NCBI RefSeq assembly: GCF_006438875.1
Contig: NZ_RCZH01000001.1
Location: 185,151-241,250 of the forward strand
From: Flavobacterium pectinovorum
GTDB taxonomy: Bacteria; Bacteroidota; Bacteroidia; Flavobacteriales; Flavobacteriaceae
Direction of reading: 5' to 3'
DNA length: 56,100 nucleotides
In this document: positions 1-7,460 of the stretch, piece by piece
Layout of the letters: every line of letters begins with the position of its first letter
Numbering within the stretch: the stretch's first letter is position 1
Program-made: the position numbers and the translations under genes
Notes under the pieces: generated by a model
What the model saw: the letters and a program-made list of their open reading frames with translations, nothing else
The model's database searches: none
Told to the model about the DNA's origin: nothing

Positions 1-20
1 CGGTCGAAATGACAAGATTA
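1..20 (-). repeat. End of a TTGTCATTTCGA-type intergenic repeat
   Basis: On the minus strand this reads as the start of a repeat (CTTGTCATTTCGACCG) whose relatives begin near 22206, 31071, 37730 and 37929 in this window. The window starts inside the copy, so its full length is not visible. It lies just downstream of the azoreductase gene. Confidence 0.5.
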
Positions 21-46
21 TGGTTATATGATATATTTTAAAGAAA

Positions 47-688
47 TCAGTTCAATTCTTTTTCTATAAGATCTTTTATCATCTGATGTGAATCATTTAT
101 AGATTCCTGATATTTTTCAGGATCAAAACTTTCTCCGTTTATAGCAACGGTATGAATATTTGTAATGCCAATTATATTAAAAACAGTTTTTAAATAATTG
201 CTCTGAAAATTCATATGTTCGTTATATTCTCCTTTTTCGTAGCCTTGTGCGCCTCTGGAAAGCAATAGAAATACCGTTTTGTTTTGAAGCAAACCAATAT
301 ACGGATTCTGCATATTCTCCGGATTAAGTTTCCAGGTTTCGTTGACTCTCAAAACCTGATCAATATAAGCTTTTAGCGTACTTGGAATCGACCAGTTGTA
401 CATGGGCGCACCAATTACAATAACGTCCGCTTCGCGTAACTCGGCGATATATTCGTCACTTGTTTTTAGCGCTTCAATTTCCTGCAAAGAGCGTGAAGCT
501 TCGGGTTTGAAAGCTGCTGCAATCCAATTTTCGTTAATGTGTGGAACGTGAGTTTCGCCTAAATCCCTATACGTAATACCGTTATTATTGTGGATGTTTT
601 TCCAGTGATCTGTAAATACTTCGGTAAGTTTTCTGCTTTTAGAATTATGTTTTCTGGCACTTGAATTTAAAACTAATACTTTCTTCAT
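47..688 (-). CDS. azoR: FMN-dependent NADH-azoreductase / quinone reductase family
   Basis: A 213-aa flavodoxin-fold oxidoreductase expected to use FMN and NAD(P)H for two-electron reduction of quinones or azo compounds in the cytoplasm. The N-terminal strand and phosphate loop (MKKVLVLNSSARKHNSKS) and the GAPMYNWSIPSTLKAYID segment are typical of AzoR, where the latter contacts the flavin. The start at 688 is chosen over a start seven codons upstream because it begins directly at the first beta strand. The gene follows the HxlR regulator on the same strand with a 68-base gap. That gap holds a possible own -7 element, TACTTTTG on the minus strand at 707-714. HxlR regulators often control quinone or aldehyde detoxification genes, which fits. 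The physiological substrate cannot be read from sequence. Confidence 0.85.
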   Translation of the reverse strand: MKKVLVLNSSARKHNSKSRKLTEVFTDHWKNIHNNNGITYRDLGETHVPHINENWIAAAFKPEASRSLQEIEALKTSDEYIAELREADVIVIGAPMYNWSIPSTLKAYIDQVLRVNETWKLNPENMQNPYIGLLQNKTVFLLLSRGAQGYEKGEYNEHMNFQSNYLKTVFNIIGITNIHTVAINGESFDPEKYQESINDSHQMIKDLIEKELN

Positions 689-756
689 TTGGATAAAATT
701 TTTATACAAAAGTATCGCTGTAGTGGACTGATTTTCTATACCAATTTACATAAAAA

Positions 757-1137
757 CTACAGTCCAGATTGCGTGTCGTCAAACCCATCTTCTTTATCCT
801 TAAAAGCCCAGCTTGCCATTGCTTCAATAACGGGCATTAACCCGTTTCCTGCGGCACTCAAACGATAAGTCACAAATGGAGGAACAACCGGTTTTGCTTC
901 TCTAATAACAAGATTATCGGCTTCAAGCTGTTTCAAATGCTGAATCAACATTTTCTCGGTAACTGCCGGAATAGCTCTTTTTAATTCGCTATAGCGTTTG
1001 CTTCCGCCAGAAAGATGATAGATAATAATCGGTTTCCAATAGCCGCCAATTTTTTCCATAACATAGGTTACAGGGCATGTTTCTAAGGCATATTGCTTAT
1101 TTTCCTGAATAGTCGACGATTCTTTGATTGCTGTCAT
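757..1137 (-). CDS. HxlR-family winged-helix transcriptional regulator
   Basis: A 126-aa DNA-binding protein of the HxlR (MarR-like) family. The core CPVTYVMEKIGGYWKPIIIY is the family signature: a conserved Cys (redox or electrophile sensing in YodB/HypR-type members), then G-x-W-x-x-x-I. It is followed by a winged helix (RYSELKRAIPAVTEKMLIQH) and the R-L-S-x-A-G-x-x-L-x-P end. It is divergent from the NmrA-like gene and lies upstream of the azoreductase on the same strand, so it plausibly controls both. A TATATTTG -7 element on the minus strand (1179-1186) overlaps the -7 of the opposite promoter. Two TACTT-N6-AAGTA palindromes lie between. Redox sensing is inferred from the Cys and the neighbours. 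Confidence 0.88.
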   Translation of the reverse strand: MTAIKESSTIQENKQYALETCPVTYVMEKIGGYWKPIIIYHLSGGSKRYSELKRAIPAVTEKMLIQHLKQLEADNLVIREAKPVVPPFVTYRLSAAGNGLMPVIEAMASWAFKDKEDGFDDTQSGL

Positions 1138-1144
1138 TTGTGCA

Positions 1145-1174
1145 TACTTTAGGGTAAGTACTTGTATAAAAGTA
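1145..1174. promoter_or_regulatory. Two overlapping TACTT-N6-AAGTA operators
   Basis: Two perfect inverted repeats, TACTT-N6-AAGTA, at 1145-1160 and 1159-1174, start 14 bases apart and share their edge. They fill the space between the two divergent genes and cover the TTG of the NmrA-side promoter. The form TACT-N8-AGTA matches operators known for HxlR-type regulators such as YodB. They are the best candidates for the binding sites of the adjacent HxlR protein. Confidence 0.6.
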
Positions 1175-1192
1175 AGTACAAATATACCTTTG
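1162..1192 (+). promoter_or_regulatory. Bacteroidota-type promoter of the NmrA-like gene
   Basis: TTG at 1162-1164, a 20-base spacer, then TACCTTTG at 1185-1192, a good match to TTG-N(17-23)-TAnnTTTG. The start codon is 28 bases further on. The opposite-strand TATATTTG at 1179-1186 overlaps it, so the two genes share one compact divergent promoter. Confidence 0.65.
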
Positions 1193-1219
1193 TTTCAGAT
1201 AATAAAAAAATATAAAGCT

Positions 1220-2098
1220 ATGAAAATTACAATTTTAGGTTCATTAGGAAATATCGGAAAACCATTGACCAAGAAACTTATTGCATCAGGAAATCAGATA
1301 ACCGTAATCAGCAGCAATGCAGACAGAACAGAAGCTATTGAAACTTTGGGCGCTAAAGCGGCAATTGGATCTGTTAGTGATGCCGCTTTTCTAAAAAGTA
1401 CATTTGCCGAAACTGATGCTATTTTTGCCTTAACGCCACCAAATATGGGCGGATCAAATATCATTGAAAATACTACTGATGCCGGCAAAGCAATCGCAAC
1501 GGCAATTAAGGAAGCCGGAATAAAACGTGTTGTAATGTTAAGTAGTATTGGAGCTGATTTACCTAACGGAACTGGGCCAATTACTGGACTTCATAACATC
1601 GAGAAAATCTACGAAATATTAGAGAACGTATCGGTTACTTTTCTTCGTGCCGGATTTTTCTATACGAATTTGTACAATGATGTTCCGATGATAAAAGGAG
1701 CTGGGATTATTGGTTCCAATTATGCAGCAGAAACTAAAATACCTTTTGTACATCCTGAAAATATTGCAACCGCAGCTGCCGAAGAATTGCAAAAAACGAC
1801 ATCAGGAAAAAATATCCGTTATATTGTGAGTGATGTCCGCACACCAAATGAGGTCGCAAAAGTTTTGGGTCTGGCAATTGATAAACCAGAATTACCGTGG
1901 GTAGAATTTACAGATGAACAAGCGCTTGGCGGAATGAAACAAGCCGGACTTCCGGACGAAATAGCTGGATTATATGCCGAAATGGGCGCTGGTCTGAGAA
2001 GTGGAAAAATTCAGGAAGACTTTTTAACTAATAAAATTTCTGTTGACGGAAAGACAAAATTAGAAGATTTTGCAAAAGAATTTGCAGAGAGATTTTAA
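1220..2098 (+). CDS. NmrA-like NAD(P)-binding reductase
   Basis: A 292-aa atypical short-chain dehydrogenase of the NmrA/QorB type. The N-terminal nucleotide-binding loop is ITILGSLGNIGKPLTKKL (G-x-x-G-x-x-G spacing), followed by VISSNADRTEAIETLGAKA, AIFALTPPN and VVMLSSIGADLPNGTG, all usual for this family. Such proteins reduce quinones or act as redox sensors; the substrate is not readable here. The start at 1220 is preferred over an open reading extending 32 codons upstream because that extension runs through the promoter and operators. It is divergent from the HxlR regulator and probably repressed by it. An intrinsic terminator follows. Confidence 0.85.
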   Translation: MKITILGSLGNIGKPLTKKLIASGNQITVISSNADRTEAIETLGAKAAIGSVSDAAFLKSTFAETDAIFALTPPNMGGSNIIENTTDAGKAIATAIKEAGIKRVVMLSSIGADLPNGTGPITGLHNIEKIYEILENVSVTFLRAGFFYTNLYNDVPMIKGAGIIGSNYAAETKIPFVHPENIATAAAEELQKTTSGKNIRYIVSDVRTPNEVAKVLGLAIDKPELPWVEFTDEQALGGMKQAGLPDEIAGLYAEMGAGLRSGKIQEDFLTNKISVDGKTKLEDFAKEFAERF

Positions 2099-2106
2099 TT
2101 TTTATA

Positions 2107-2141
2107 AAAAAGAGCTGATCGTAAAATCAGCTCTTTTTTTT
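2107..2141 (+). terminator. Intrinsic terminator after the NmrA-like gene
   Basis: A perfect 13-bp stem (AAAAAGAGCTGAT, 2107-2119, with 2126-2138), loop CGTAAA and a T run, starting 9 bases after the stop codon. Confidence 0.9.
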
Positions 2142-2172
2142 GTATTTAACCTATTGGGGTAATTAACTTTAA

Positions 2173-2339
2173 GTCCCAGCGGGACAACATATTTATAAAA
2201 AATCAAAAATAATTACGCAAAAGAACCCCATCGGTGTGAGACGTTAATTTACTAATAACAAAGAGGTATTTCACTCCGCTGGAGTTTGATTTTCAAAACA
2301 TGTATTAAATTAGCTATAAATATATTGCTCCGCTGGAGC
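2173..2339. repeat. Palindrome cassette, GTCCC/GCTCC type, copy 1
   Basis: Four short palindromes in order: GTCCCAGCGGGAC (2173-2185), GAACCCCATCGGTGTGA (2223-2239, weak), ACTCCGCTGGAGT (2273-2285) and GCTCCGCTGGAGC (2327-2339). The first is followed by ACATATTTATA and the last preceded by AGCTATAAATAT, so the outer flanks are inverted with respect to each other. The same four-part order recurs at 7249-7408. No gene is visible inside. Confidence 0.75.
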
Positions 2340-2392
2340 TTGGATTAAAAAAAAATAGCAGATATATTTATAAGTGATTAATTATGATTATG

Positions 2393-2704
2393 TTAAAAGT
2401 TTTTCTCCAGAATGTTTTTTACATTGCTAATAAAGAACTCCGTGTTTTTTAGTTCGGGTTTAATTTCAGGATGATAATCGGATAGTTGAAATTGCTCCAG
2501 CATATCTTTTTTTAAGTATTTGATTAAGGATTCAATACTTCTTGTATCATTTTGATGTTCTTTTTTTAGCTCTCGTTGTTTGCTTTCCAGATAATCTAAA
2601 GCCTTTTTTAGTCGTTGAACGTTTAATCCTTCCAATCTGATACAATTTTTAAAGTTTAATAAAAAACAATAATCTGGAGTGTGATAAAATTCAATATGTT
2701 CCAA
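2393..2704 (-). CDS. Hypothetical 103-aa protein, TTG start
   Basis: Not recognised. The reading frame encodes a charged, helical-looking protein (LKKALDYLESKQRELKKE, SIESLIKYLKKDMLEQF) without signal peptide or membrane segment. The composition looks like real protein, but the only start near the front is TTG at 2702-2704, with an in-frame TAG three bases before it. There is no ATG until late in the frame. Just upstream on the same strand a separate 27-codon open stretch ends in TAA TAG. Either this is the second gene of a small two-gene unit whose first gene has decayed, or a 5'-truncated relic. Expression is doubtful. Confidence 0.4.
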   Translation of the reverse strand: MEHIEFYHTPDYCFLLNFKNCIRLEGLNVQRLKKALDYLESKQRELKKEHQNDTRSIESLIKYLKKDMLEQFQLSDYHPEIKPELKNTEFFISNVKNILEKNF

Positions 2705-2710
2705 AAACTA

Positions 2711-2794
2711 TTACCATTTGAATCTATACCATTCCAGACTATCGTATTTCTCTACATACGTATTATTTGACAGTTTAGTTTTATATAGAACCCT
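2711..2794 (-). pseudogene. Possible C-terminal coding relic before the 103-aa ORF
   Basis: On the minus strand, 27 sense codons between two stops read like a protein tail (TKLSNNTYVEKYDSLEWYRF, then K-W and TAA TAG). There is no start codon and no continuation upstream in frame. It ends 6 bases before the TTG of the next ORF, as in an operon. It may be the last piece of a deleted gene; chance cannot be excluded at this length. Confidence 0.25.
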
Positions 2795-3015
2795 TTATTT
2801 AACAGACTTTTAGCATGAAACCGACATCTTTAATTTGTATGTGTTTGAAGGTTAGTGTATTTGGTTGTTTTTATGATAAAAAGGAGAGGTGAAAAAGGAT
2901 AAAAATTCTTTTAATTTTTTAAAGATTTCGCAATGTTAGCTACTAATTAGTCTATTACATTGATAGGATAATAAAAGTTTTATCGTTTTATGCATAAAAA
3001 TTAAAAATAACTCTT

Positions 3016-3023
3016 TAAATTTG
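3016..3023 (+). promoter_or_regulatory. -7 element ahead of the met leader
   Basis: TAAATTTG ends 8 bases before the ATG of the Met/Cys-rich leader peptide. No clear TTG lies at the right distance upstream. If this is the -7, transcription starts within a few bases of the leader ATG, so the leader message would be leaderless or nearly so. Confidence 0.5.
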
Positions 3024-3031
3024 CCGCACAA

Positions 3032-3112
3032 ATGAAAAACAATAACCAAGATAAAATGTATTATAGCTGCGACATGATGATGTGTTGTGATGTTGCTATG
3101 CGTATGTTTTGA
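3032..3112 (+). CDS. Met/Cys-rich leader peptide of the metNIQ operon
   Basis: A 26-codon ORF: ATG at 3032, TGA at 3110-3112. It starts M-K-N-N-N-Q-D-K. The rest is dominated by Met and Cys: Met at 1, 9, 15, 16, 17, 23 and 25, Cys at 13, 18 and 19, including the run DMMMCCDVAMRMF at the end. Ten of 26 residues are Met or Cys. It is followed within 31 bases by a strong hairpin and T run, then by metN. This is the layout of ribosome-mediated transcription attenuation. When Met-tRNA is low, the ribosome stalls on the Met codons and the terminator does not form. The ORF is too short to be found by ordinary gene callers. Function is inferred from composition and position. Confidence 0.8.
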   Translation: MKNNNQDKMYYSCDMMMCCDVAMRMF

Positions 3113-3115
3113 TCT

Positions 3116-3180
3116 GGCTGATATAAAAGTTTACTTTATTTTAAGGCCTTTCATAAACAATTGAAAGGTCTTTTTATTTT
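3116..3180 (+). promoter_or_regulatory. Attenuator: terminator hairpin with competing antiterminator
   Basis: Terminator: AAGGCCTTTCA (3143-3153) pairs with TGAAAGGTCTT (3162-3172) in an 11-bp stem with one G-U pair and an 8-base loop, followed by TTTATTTT. A weaker competing pairing is visible: GGCT (3116-3119) with GGCC (3145-3148) plus AAAG (3126-3129) with CTTT (3134-3137). This would sequester the first terminator arm. GGCT lies 3 bases after the leader stop codon, so a ribosome finishing the leader would cover it and allow termination. One stalled at the Met codons would leave it free. The antiterminator is inferred and thermodynamically weak. Confidence 0.65.
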
Positions 3181-3241
3181 AAAAACGGAATCAAATTATA
3201 ATGCAATAAAAAGTATTGCCCAAAATAAACTTGAATAAAAA

Positions 3242-4273
3242 ATGATTGAATTAAAAAATGTAACTAAAAATTTCCATCAGAAAAACCGAATTGTTTCGGC
3301 TTTATCAGATGTTTCGCTTAAGGTTCCTCCAGGCAAAATATTTGGTGTAATAGGAACTTCGGGAGCGGGAAAAAGCACCTTAATTCGATGTGTAAACTTA
3401 TTAGAAAGACCAACTTCGGGAGAAATTATAGTAGATGGAAAATCGTTAATACAACTATCAAATGCGCAGCTTGCGATTGAAAGAAGACAAATCGGAATGA
3501 TTTTTCAGCATTTTAATCTGCTTTCGTCAAGAACTGTTTTTGAGAATGTTGCTTTTCCGCTGGAACTTGTCGGAGCTTCAAAATCAGATATTAAAACCCG
3601 AGTTTTAGAATTGCTTCAATTAGTAGGTTTGGACGAAAAAGCAAACGATTATCCTGCAAGTCTTTCCGGAGGTCAAAAACAAAGAGTTGCAATTGCAAGA
3701 ACTTTGGCTAATAATCCCAAAGTGCTATTATGCGATGAAGCCACGAGTGCGTTGGATCCTGCGACTACAAGATCGATTTTAAATTTATTAAAAGATATCA
3801 ACCGCCGTCTTAATATCACGATTTTGCTAATTACCCACCAAATGGAAGTTGTAAAATCTATTTGTGATGAAGTTGCCGTAATCAGTCACGGAAAACTAAT
3901 AGAGCAGGGAAGTGTGGGAGAAATTTTTGCAGATCCAAAACACGAATTGACAAAAGAATTTATTTCGTCGTCCTTGCATATTGATGTTCCAACGGTTTAT
4001 CAGGAAAGACTTCAAAAAGAAGATGGCGAAGGTTTAAGTCCGCTGTTAAGACTTGAAATGACAGGAAAATCAGTAAATGAACCTGTTATTTCGGAAGTTT
4101 CGAGATTATTTGATACCAATTTTAAAATTGTAAGCGCACAAATGGATCAGGCAGGAGACGTTAATTTCGGAGTTATGCTGATCGAACTTTCCGGTAAACG
4201 GGAGAATTACGAAGCTGCAATTCAATATTTTATTTCTAAACACATTAAAACAGAAATTATAGGTTATGTCTGA
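3242..4273 (+). CDS. metN: Methionine ABC transporter ATP-binding protein MetN
   Basis: A 343-aa ATPase that powers D/L-methionine import with MetI and MetQ at the inner membrane. Visible motifs: Walker [10 protein letters not shown] (residues 38-46), Q-loop IFQHFNLL (about 87-94), signature LSGGQ (141-145), Walker B VLLCDE (161-166) and H-loop LITHQ with His199. The C-terminal 80 residues form the NIL regulatory domain typical of MetN, which binds methionine and inhibits transport. Length and order match the family. The gene overlaps metI by 8 bases. It lies behind the leader peptide and attenuator at 3032-3180, so methionine- or cysteine-dependent expression is expected. No SAM riboswitch is seen. 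Confidence 0.96.
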   Translation: MIELKNVTKNFHQKNRIVSALSDVSLKVPPGKIFGVIGTSGAGKSTLIRCVNLLERPTSGEIIVDGKSLIQLSNAQLAIERRQIGMIFQHFNLLSSRTVFENVAFPLELVGASKSDIKTRVLELLQLVGLDEKANDYPASLSGGQKQRVAIARTLANNPKVLLCDEATSALDPATTRSILNLLKDINRRLNITILLITHQMEVVKSICDEVAVISHGKLIEQGSVGEIFADPKHELTKEFISSSLHIDVPTVYQERLQKEDGEGLSPLLRLEMTGKSVNEPVISEVSRLFDTNFKIVSAQMDQAGDVNFGVMLIELSGKRENYEAAIQYFISKHIKTEIIGYV

Positions 4274-4919
4274 ATCCATTTTTGAATTATTATTAAAAGG
4301 CACTTGGGAAACCATCGTTATGACATTTGTCTCTGGTTTTTTTGGCTTTGTATTGGGACTTCCAACAGGAATTTTACTTTTCTTAACCCGAAAAAATCAA
4401 ATATTAGAACAACCGGTTTTAAACCGAACTTTATCTGTTTTGGTTAACATTTTCAGATCGATACCATTCATTATATTAATAGTCTGGATGATCCCGTTTA
4501 CACGCGCACTTGTAGGAACTTCTATTGGCGTAAGTGCCGCATTAGTTCCGTTAAGTATAGGAGCAGCGCCTTTCATTGCACGACTTGTAGAAAATAGTTT
4601 ACTGGGTTTGCCTTCAGGATTAATCGAAGCCGCAAGAGCTTTGGGCGCAACGCCTTTGCAAATTGTCTATAAAGTTTTACTTCCCGAAGCTTTGCCATCT
4701 TTAATAAATGCAGCATCAATAACGCTGATAACACTTGTAGGTTATTCGGCAATGGGCGGAGCTGTTGGAGCAGGCGGTTTAGGACAAGTTGGATATCAAT
4801 ACGGATATATAGGTTATGATGCCGTAACGATGAACTCGGTTTTGGCATTGCTTGTACTATTGGTGTTTCTGATACAATTTGCGGGAGATACATTATCAAA
4901 ACGATTTGACCACAGATAG
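4266..4919 (+). CDS. metI: Methionine ABC transporter permease MetI
   Basis: A 217-aa inner-membrane permease with about five hydrophobic helices. The EAA loop that docks on MetN is [20 protein letters not shown] (residues 121-140), containing the invariant G at 127. The start at 4266 overlaps the end of metN, indicating translational coupling. The last codons (K-R-F-D-H-R) lie in a segment that is duplicated 172 bases downstream, so a second copy of the gene's 3' end sits in the spacer before metQ. The coding sequence itself looks intact. Confidence 0.95.
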   Translation: MSESIFELLLKGTWETIVMTFVSGFFGFVLGLPTGILLFLTRKNQILEQPVLNRTLSVLVNIFRSIPFIILIVWMIPFTRALVGTSIGVSAALVPLSIGAAPFIARLVENSLLGLPSGLIEAARALGATPLQIVYKVLLPEALPSLINAASITLITLVGYSAMGGAVGAGGLGQVGYQYGYIGYDAVTMNSVLALLVLLVFLIQFAGDTLSKRFDHR

Positions 4920-5304
4920 ATAAGTTTGCCACAAAGGCTCAAAGACGCTAAGTTTTGTTTAAAGTAAATAATTTTTTGTTTCACGCAGATTATTAAATTC
5001 AAATCTGCTTAAATCTTTTTAAACCTGCGTGAAAAATCTTTGCAAACTCTGCGGTTAAAAAACAGAATGATTACGATTTGACCACAGATAGAATAAGTTT
5101 GCCACAAAGACTCAAAGGCGTTAAGTTTTGTTTAAAGTAAATAATTTTTTGTTTCACGCAGATTTAAAAAGATTTAAGCTGATGAACGCAGATTATTAAT
5201 TCAAATCTGCTTAAATCTTTTTAAATCTGCGTGAAAAAACTTTGCCAACGCTGTGTTAAAAAACATAAATATTAATTATAAATTAAAAAATAGAATGATT
5301 ACTA
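4901..5304 (+). repeat. Tandem duplication joining metI end and metQ start
   Basis: ACGATTTGACCACAGATAGA occurs at the metI 3' end (4901) and again near-identically at 5073. It is followed in both copies by a spacer of the CACAAAG / CACGCAGATTT type. Copy 1 ends in AGAATGATTAC, which matches the metQ start AGAATGATTAC at 5293-5303, directly joined to the metI tail of copy 2. So a unit running from the metI end to the metQ start was duplicated in tandem (period 172). Copy 2 also has extra CACGCAGATT sequence and a longer A+T stretch before metQ. The operon therefore carries a 375-base spacer with no gene. Confidence 0.8.
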
Positions 5305-6113
5305 AGATAAAATTTTTAAAAACAATCGGAATTATAGCCTTGTCATTATCACTGGCAAATTGTGGAAAAAGTAAAAACGACGATCCGCATCATATAAAAG
5401 TTGGTGTTGCAACCGGACCGGAATATGCGGTGGCACAAGCAGCGCAAAAAGTAGCAAAAGACAAATACGGTCTTGATGTAGAATTGGTTTCATTTAACGA
5501 TTATGTAATCCCAAATGAGGCTTTAAGCCAAGGTGATATCGATGCCAATGCTTTTCAGCACAAACCTTATCTTGATGAGCAATCAAAACAACGCGGCTAT
5601 AAATTGGCAATAATTGCAAAAACCTTCATTTATCCAATCGCTGCTTATTCTAAAAAGATCAAAAATCTTTCGGAATTAAAAAACGAAAGCACAATTATTA
5701 TTCCAAATGATCCAACAAATGGCGGACGTTCTTTATTGCTTTTGCAGAAAAACGGTTTATTGAAATTGCGTCCAAATGTGGGATTATTGCCTAAAGTAAC
5801 AGATATTGTAGAGAATCCTAAAAATCTAAAAATATTAGAATTGGAAGCGCCACAATTGCCACGAGCTTTAGACGATCAAAATGTAACGATTGCGATCATC
5901 AACAATACTTTTGCTTCTCAAGCCGGATTGGTTCCTGCACGTGATGCCTTGTTTGTAGAAGATAAAGATTCGCCCTACGTAAATCTTATCGTAAGCCGTG
6001 AAGACAATAAAAAAGACGAAAGAATACAACAATTTGTAAAAGCTTTTCAATCTGTAGAAGTAGAGCAGGCAGCCCTTCGCGAGTTTAAAGGCGGAGCGGT
6101 AAAAGGCTGGTAA
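5295..6113 (+). CDS. metQ: Methionine-binding lipoprotein MetQ
   Basis: A 272-aa NlpA/MetQ-type periplasmic solute-binding lipoprotein that delivers methionine to MetI/MetN. The signal peptide MITKIKFLKTIGIIALSLSL ends in the lipobox L-A-N-C with lipidation at that Cys. The mature part starts with IKVGVATGPEYAVAQAAQKV, followed by YVIPNEALSQGDIDANAFQH and IPNDPTNGGRSLLLLQ, all family hallmarks. The start at 5295 is preferred over one 14 codons upstream because it begins the signal peptide and is the ATG preserved in the duplicated spacer copy. It is the last gene of the operon; a terminator follows. Confidence 0.95.
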   Translation: MITKIKFLKTIGIIALSLSLANCGKSKNDDPHHIKVGVATGPEYAVAQAAQKVAKDKYGLDVELVSFNDYVIPNEALSQGDIDANAFQHKPYLDEQSKQRGYKLAIIAKTFIYPIAAYSKKIKNLSELKNESTIIIPNDPTNGGRSLLLLQKNGLLKLRPNVGLLPKVTDIVENPKNLKILELEAPQLPRALDDQNVTIAIINNTFASQAGLVPARDALFVEDKDSPYVNLIVSREDNKKDERIQQFVKAFQSVEVEQAALREFKGGAVKGW

Positions 6114-6142
6114 TATCTTATTTATTATATATTTTCAATTTT

Positions 6143-6173
6143 AAAACTCATCATAATCTGATGAGTTTTTTTG
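6143..6173 (+). terminator. Intrinsic terminator after metQ
   Basis: A perfect 11-bp stem, AAAACTCATCA (6143-6153) with TGATGAGTTTT (6159-6169), loop TAATC, then further T residues. Confidence 0.9.
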
Positions 6174-6198
6174 TATAATTGAGAAAAGGATAAAAAAC

Positions 6199-6297
6199 AA
6201 CACGAATTGCACTAATTTACACAGATTCTAATTAATTAACCTTGTTTGCGAAATTAATTTCATAAAGGAATTAGTGACAATTCGTGCAATTCGTGTT
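6199..6297. repeat. Inverted repeat AACACGAATTGCAC type
   Basis: The arms AACACGAATTGCACTAATT (6199-6217) and AATTCGTGCAATTCGTGTT (6279-6297) are complementary except for one base, enclosing about 60 bases that also contain shorter inverted pieces. This is a non-coding palindromic spacer repeat between metQ and the deacetylase gene. The rest of the 315-base gap holds the metQ terminator and a possible -7 element, TATATTTG, at 6354-6361. Confidence 0.7.
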
Positions 6298-6428
6298 CAA
6301 AATTTTAGTCTATATAAGATCGCTTTTTTTATGCATTAAACATTGAAAAGGCTTATATTTGAGAGATCAAAGCCTTCTTTTTCAAAGAAAGATTTTAAAC
6401 TATAATTTTCCAATACACAAAGTCATTT

Positions 6429-7208
6429 ATGAAGCTATTTTTTTTGAAAGCAATGTTATTTTTAATGTTCTTAACTTTATTTTCCTGTGAATCAAAAAAA
6501 CAAAAGCAAGAGCCAAAAGCCTATAAAGCCGGAGTGATTTTGTCTTTTGATGATGCTTATGTAGATGAATGGTACAATGCAGACCAGGCTTTGAAAAAAT
6601 ATGGATGGAAAGCTACTTTTAATGTTTGCCGAATAGATTCTATTGGTGCGCCGCAAATCAAAAAACTGCTTCAAATGCAAAAAGAAGGACACGAAATTGC
6701 AGGCCACGGATATCACCATTATAATGCTGTAAAATTTGTTAAGAAATACGGAATTAACGAATACATGAAACAGGAAATACAGCCTATGATTGTGTCCATG
6801 AAAAAGAAATCATTTAAGGTCACAACATTTGCTTATCCTTACGGAGAAAGATCTGATGCATTGGATAAAGCATTATCAGCCAAATTTAAAATTATCAGAG
6901 GAAGAGCTTTTGGTGGCGAAGTTCCGGAGAAACAAGACAGTTATTTCAATAATTCAAAAATTGTATTTGCTTTTGATATTGACAATAGCCACATTCATTT
7001 TAGTATTCCGTATGTTTTAGAATTACTGGATTATGCCAAAAAGAACAACAAAATTTTGCTTTTGTGCGGTCATAAACCAGTCAAAAATGTAACCGAAAAC
7101 TATCAGACAAAAATAGAAACTTTAGAATTTATCTGTAAATACATCAAGCAACATGATCTTAAATTCTATACTTCATCAGATTTAGATGATTTGCTTCCGC
7201 AGAAGTAA
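6429..7208 (+). CDS. Polysaccharide deacetylase (NodB/CE4) lipoprotein
   Basis: A 259-aa lipoprotein. The signal peptide MKLFFLKAMLFLMFLTLF is followed by the lipobox Cys (S-C-E-S). The CE4 motifs are AGVILSFDDAYVDEW (metal and base Asp-Asp), HEIAGHGYHHYN (zinc His pair) and TFAYPYGERSDAL. The last motif, with LLCGHKP near the C-terminus, is weaker than in chitin deacetylases. It probably removes acetyl or related groups from an envelope polysaccharide, outside the cytoplasmic membrane. Motif 1 has A in place of the usual G after FDD, so activity is likely but the substrate is open. The gene stands alone; a TATATTTG element lies at 6354-6361, 67 bases upstream. A palindrome cassette follows. 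Confidence 0.82.
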   Translation: MKLFFLKAMLFLMFLTLFSCESKKQKQEPKAYKAGVILSFDDAYVDEWYNADQALKKYGWKATFNVCRIDSIGAPQIKKLLQMQKEGHEIAGHGYHHYNAVKFVKKYGINEYMKQEIQPMIVSMKKKSFKVTTFAYPYGERSDALDKALSAKFKIIRGRAFGGEVPEKQDSYFNNSKIVFAFDIDNSHIHFSIPYVLELLDYAKKNNKILLLCGHKPVKNVTENYQTKIETLEFICKYIKQHDLKFYTSSDLDDLLPQK

Positions 7209-7248
7209 AACTGATTTTTAAGAGTAGTAATTAGTGTTTGAATGTTGA

Positions 7249-7408
7249 GTCCCGGCGGGACGGTATATTTATAGAATAGTTTTAAATCATTTGATAGAAC
7301 CCCATAGGGGTGATATATTCAGAAAAATAATAAAAGAAGATATCGCTCCGCTGGAGCTTTAGCGAAAGAACGCATAAATTAGCTATAAATATAATACTCC
7401 TCCGGAGC
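7249..7408. repeat. Palindrome cassette, GTCCC/GCTCC type, copy 2
   Basis: It has the same four-palindrome order as 2173-2339: GTCCCGGCGGGAC (7249-7261), GAACCCCATAGGGGTG (from 7297), GCTCCGCTGGAGC (7345-7357) and ACTCCTCCGGAGC (7396-7408). The outer flanks are again TATATTTATA after the first and AGCTATAAATAT before the last. Sequence between the palindromes has diverged much more than the palindromes. It lies between two convergent genes. Confidence 0.75.
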
Positions 7409-7460
7409 AGAAAATAATATGTCTTTCTGTGTTTTATAATAATTGAGCCCAACTAACTGA

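Noticed and set aside
3001..3241. SAM riboswitch upstream of metN
   Set aside because: None of the conserved SAM-I or SAM-II core segments are visible; the region instead holds a short Met/Cys ORF and a terminator.
4573..5002. Minus-strand open frames over metI and the spacer
   Set aside because: They lie antisense to metI with the usual complement-of-membrane-protein composition and run into duplicated spacer DNA.
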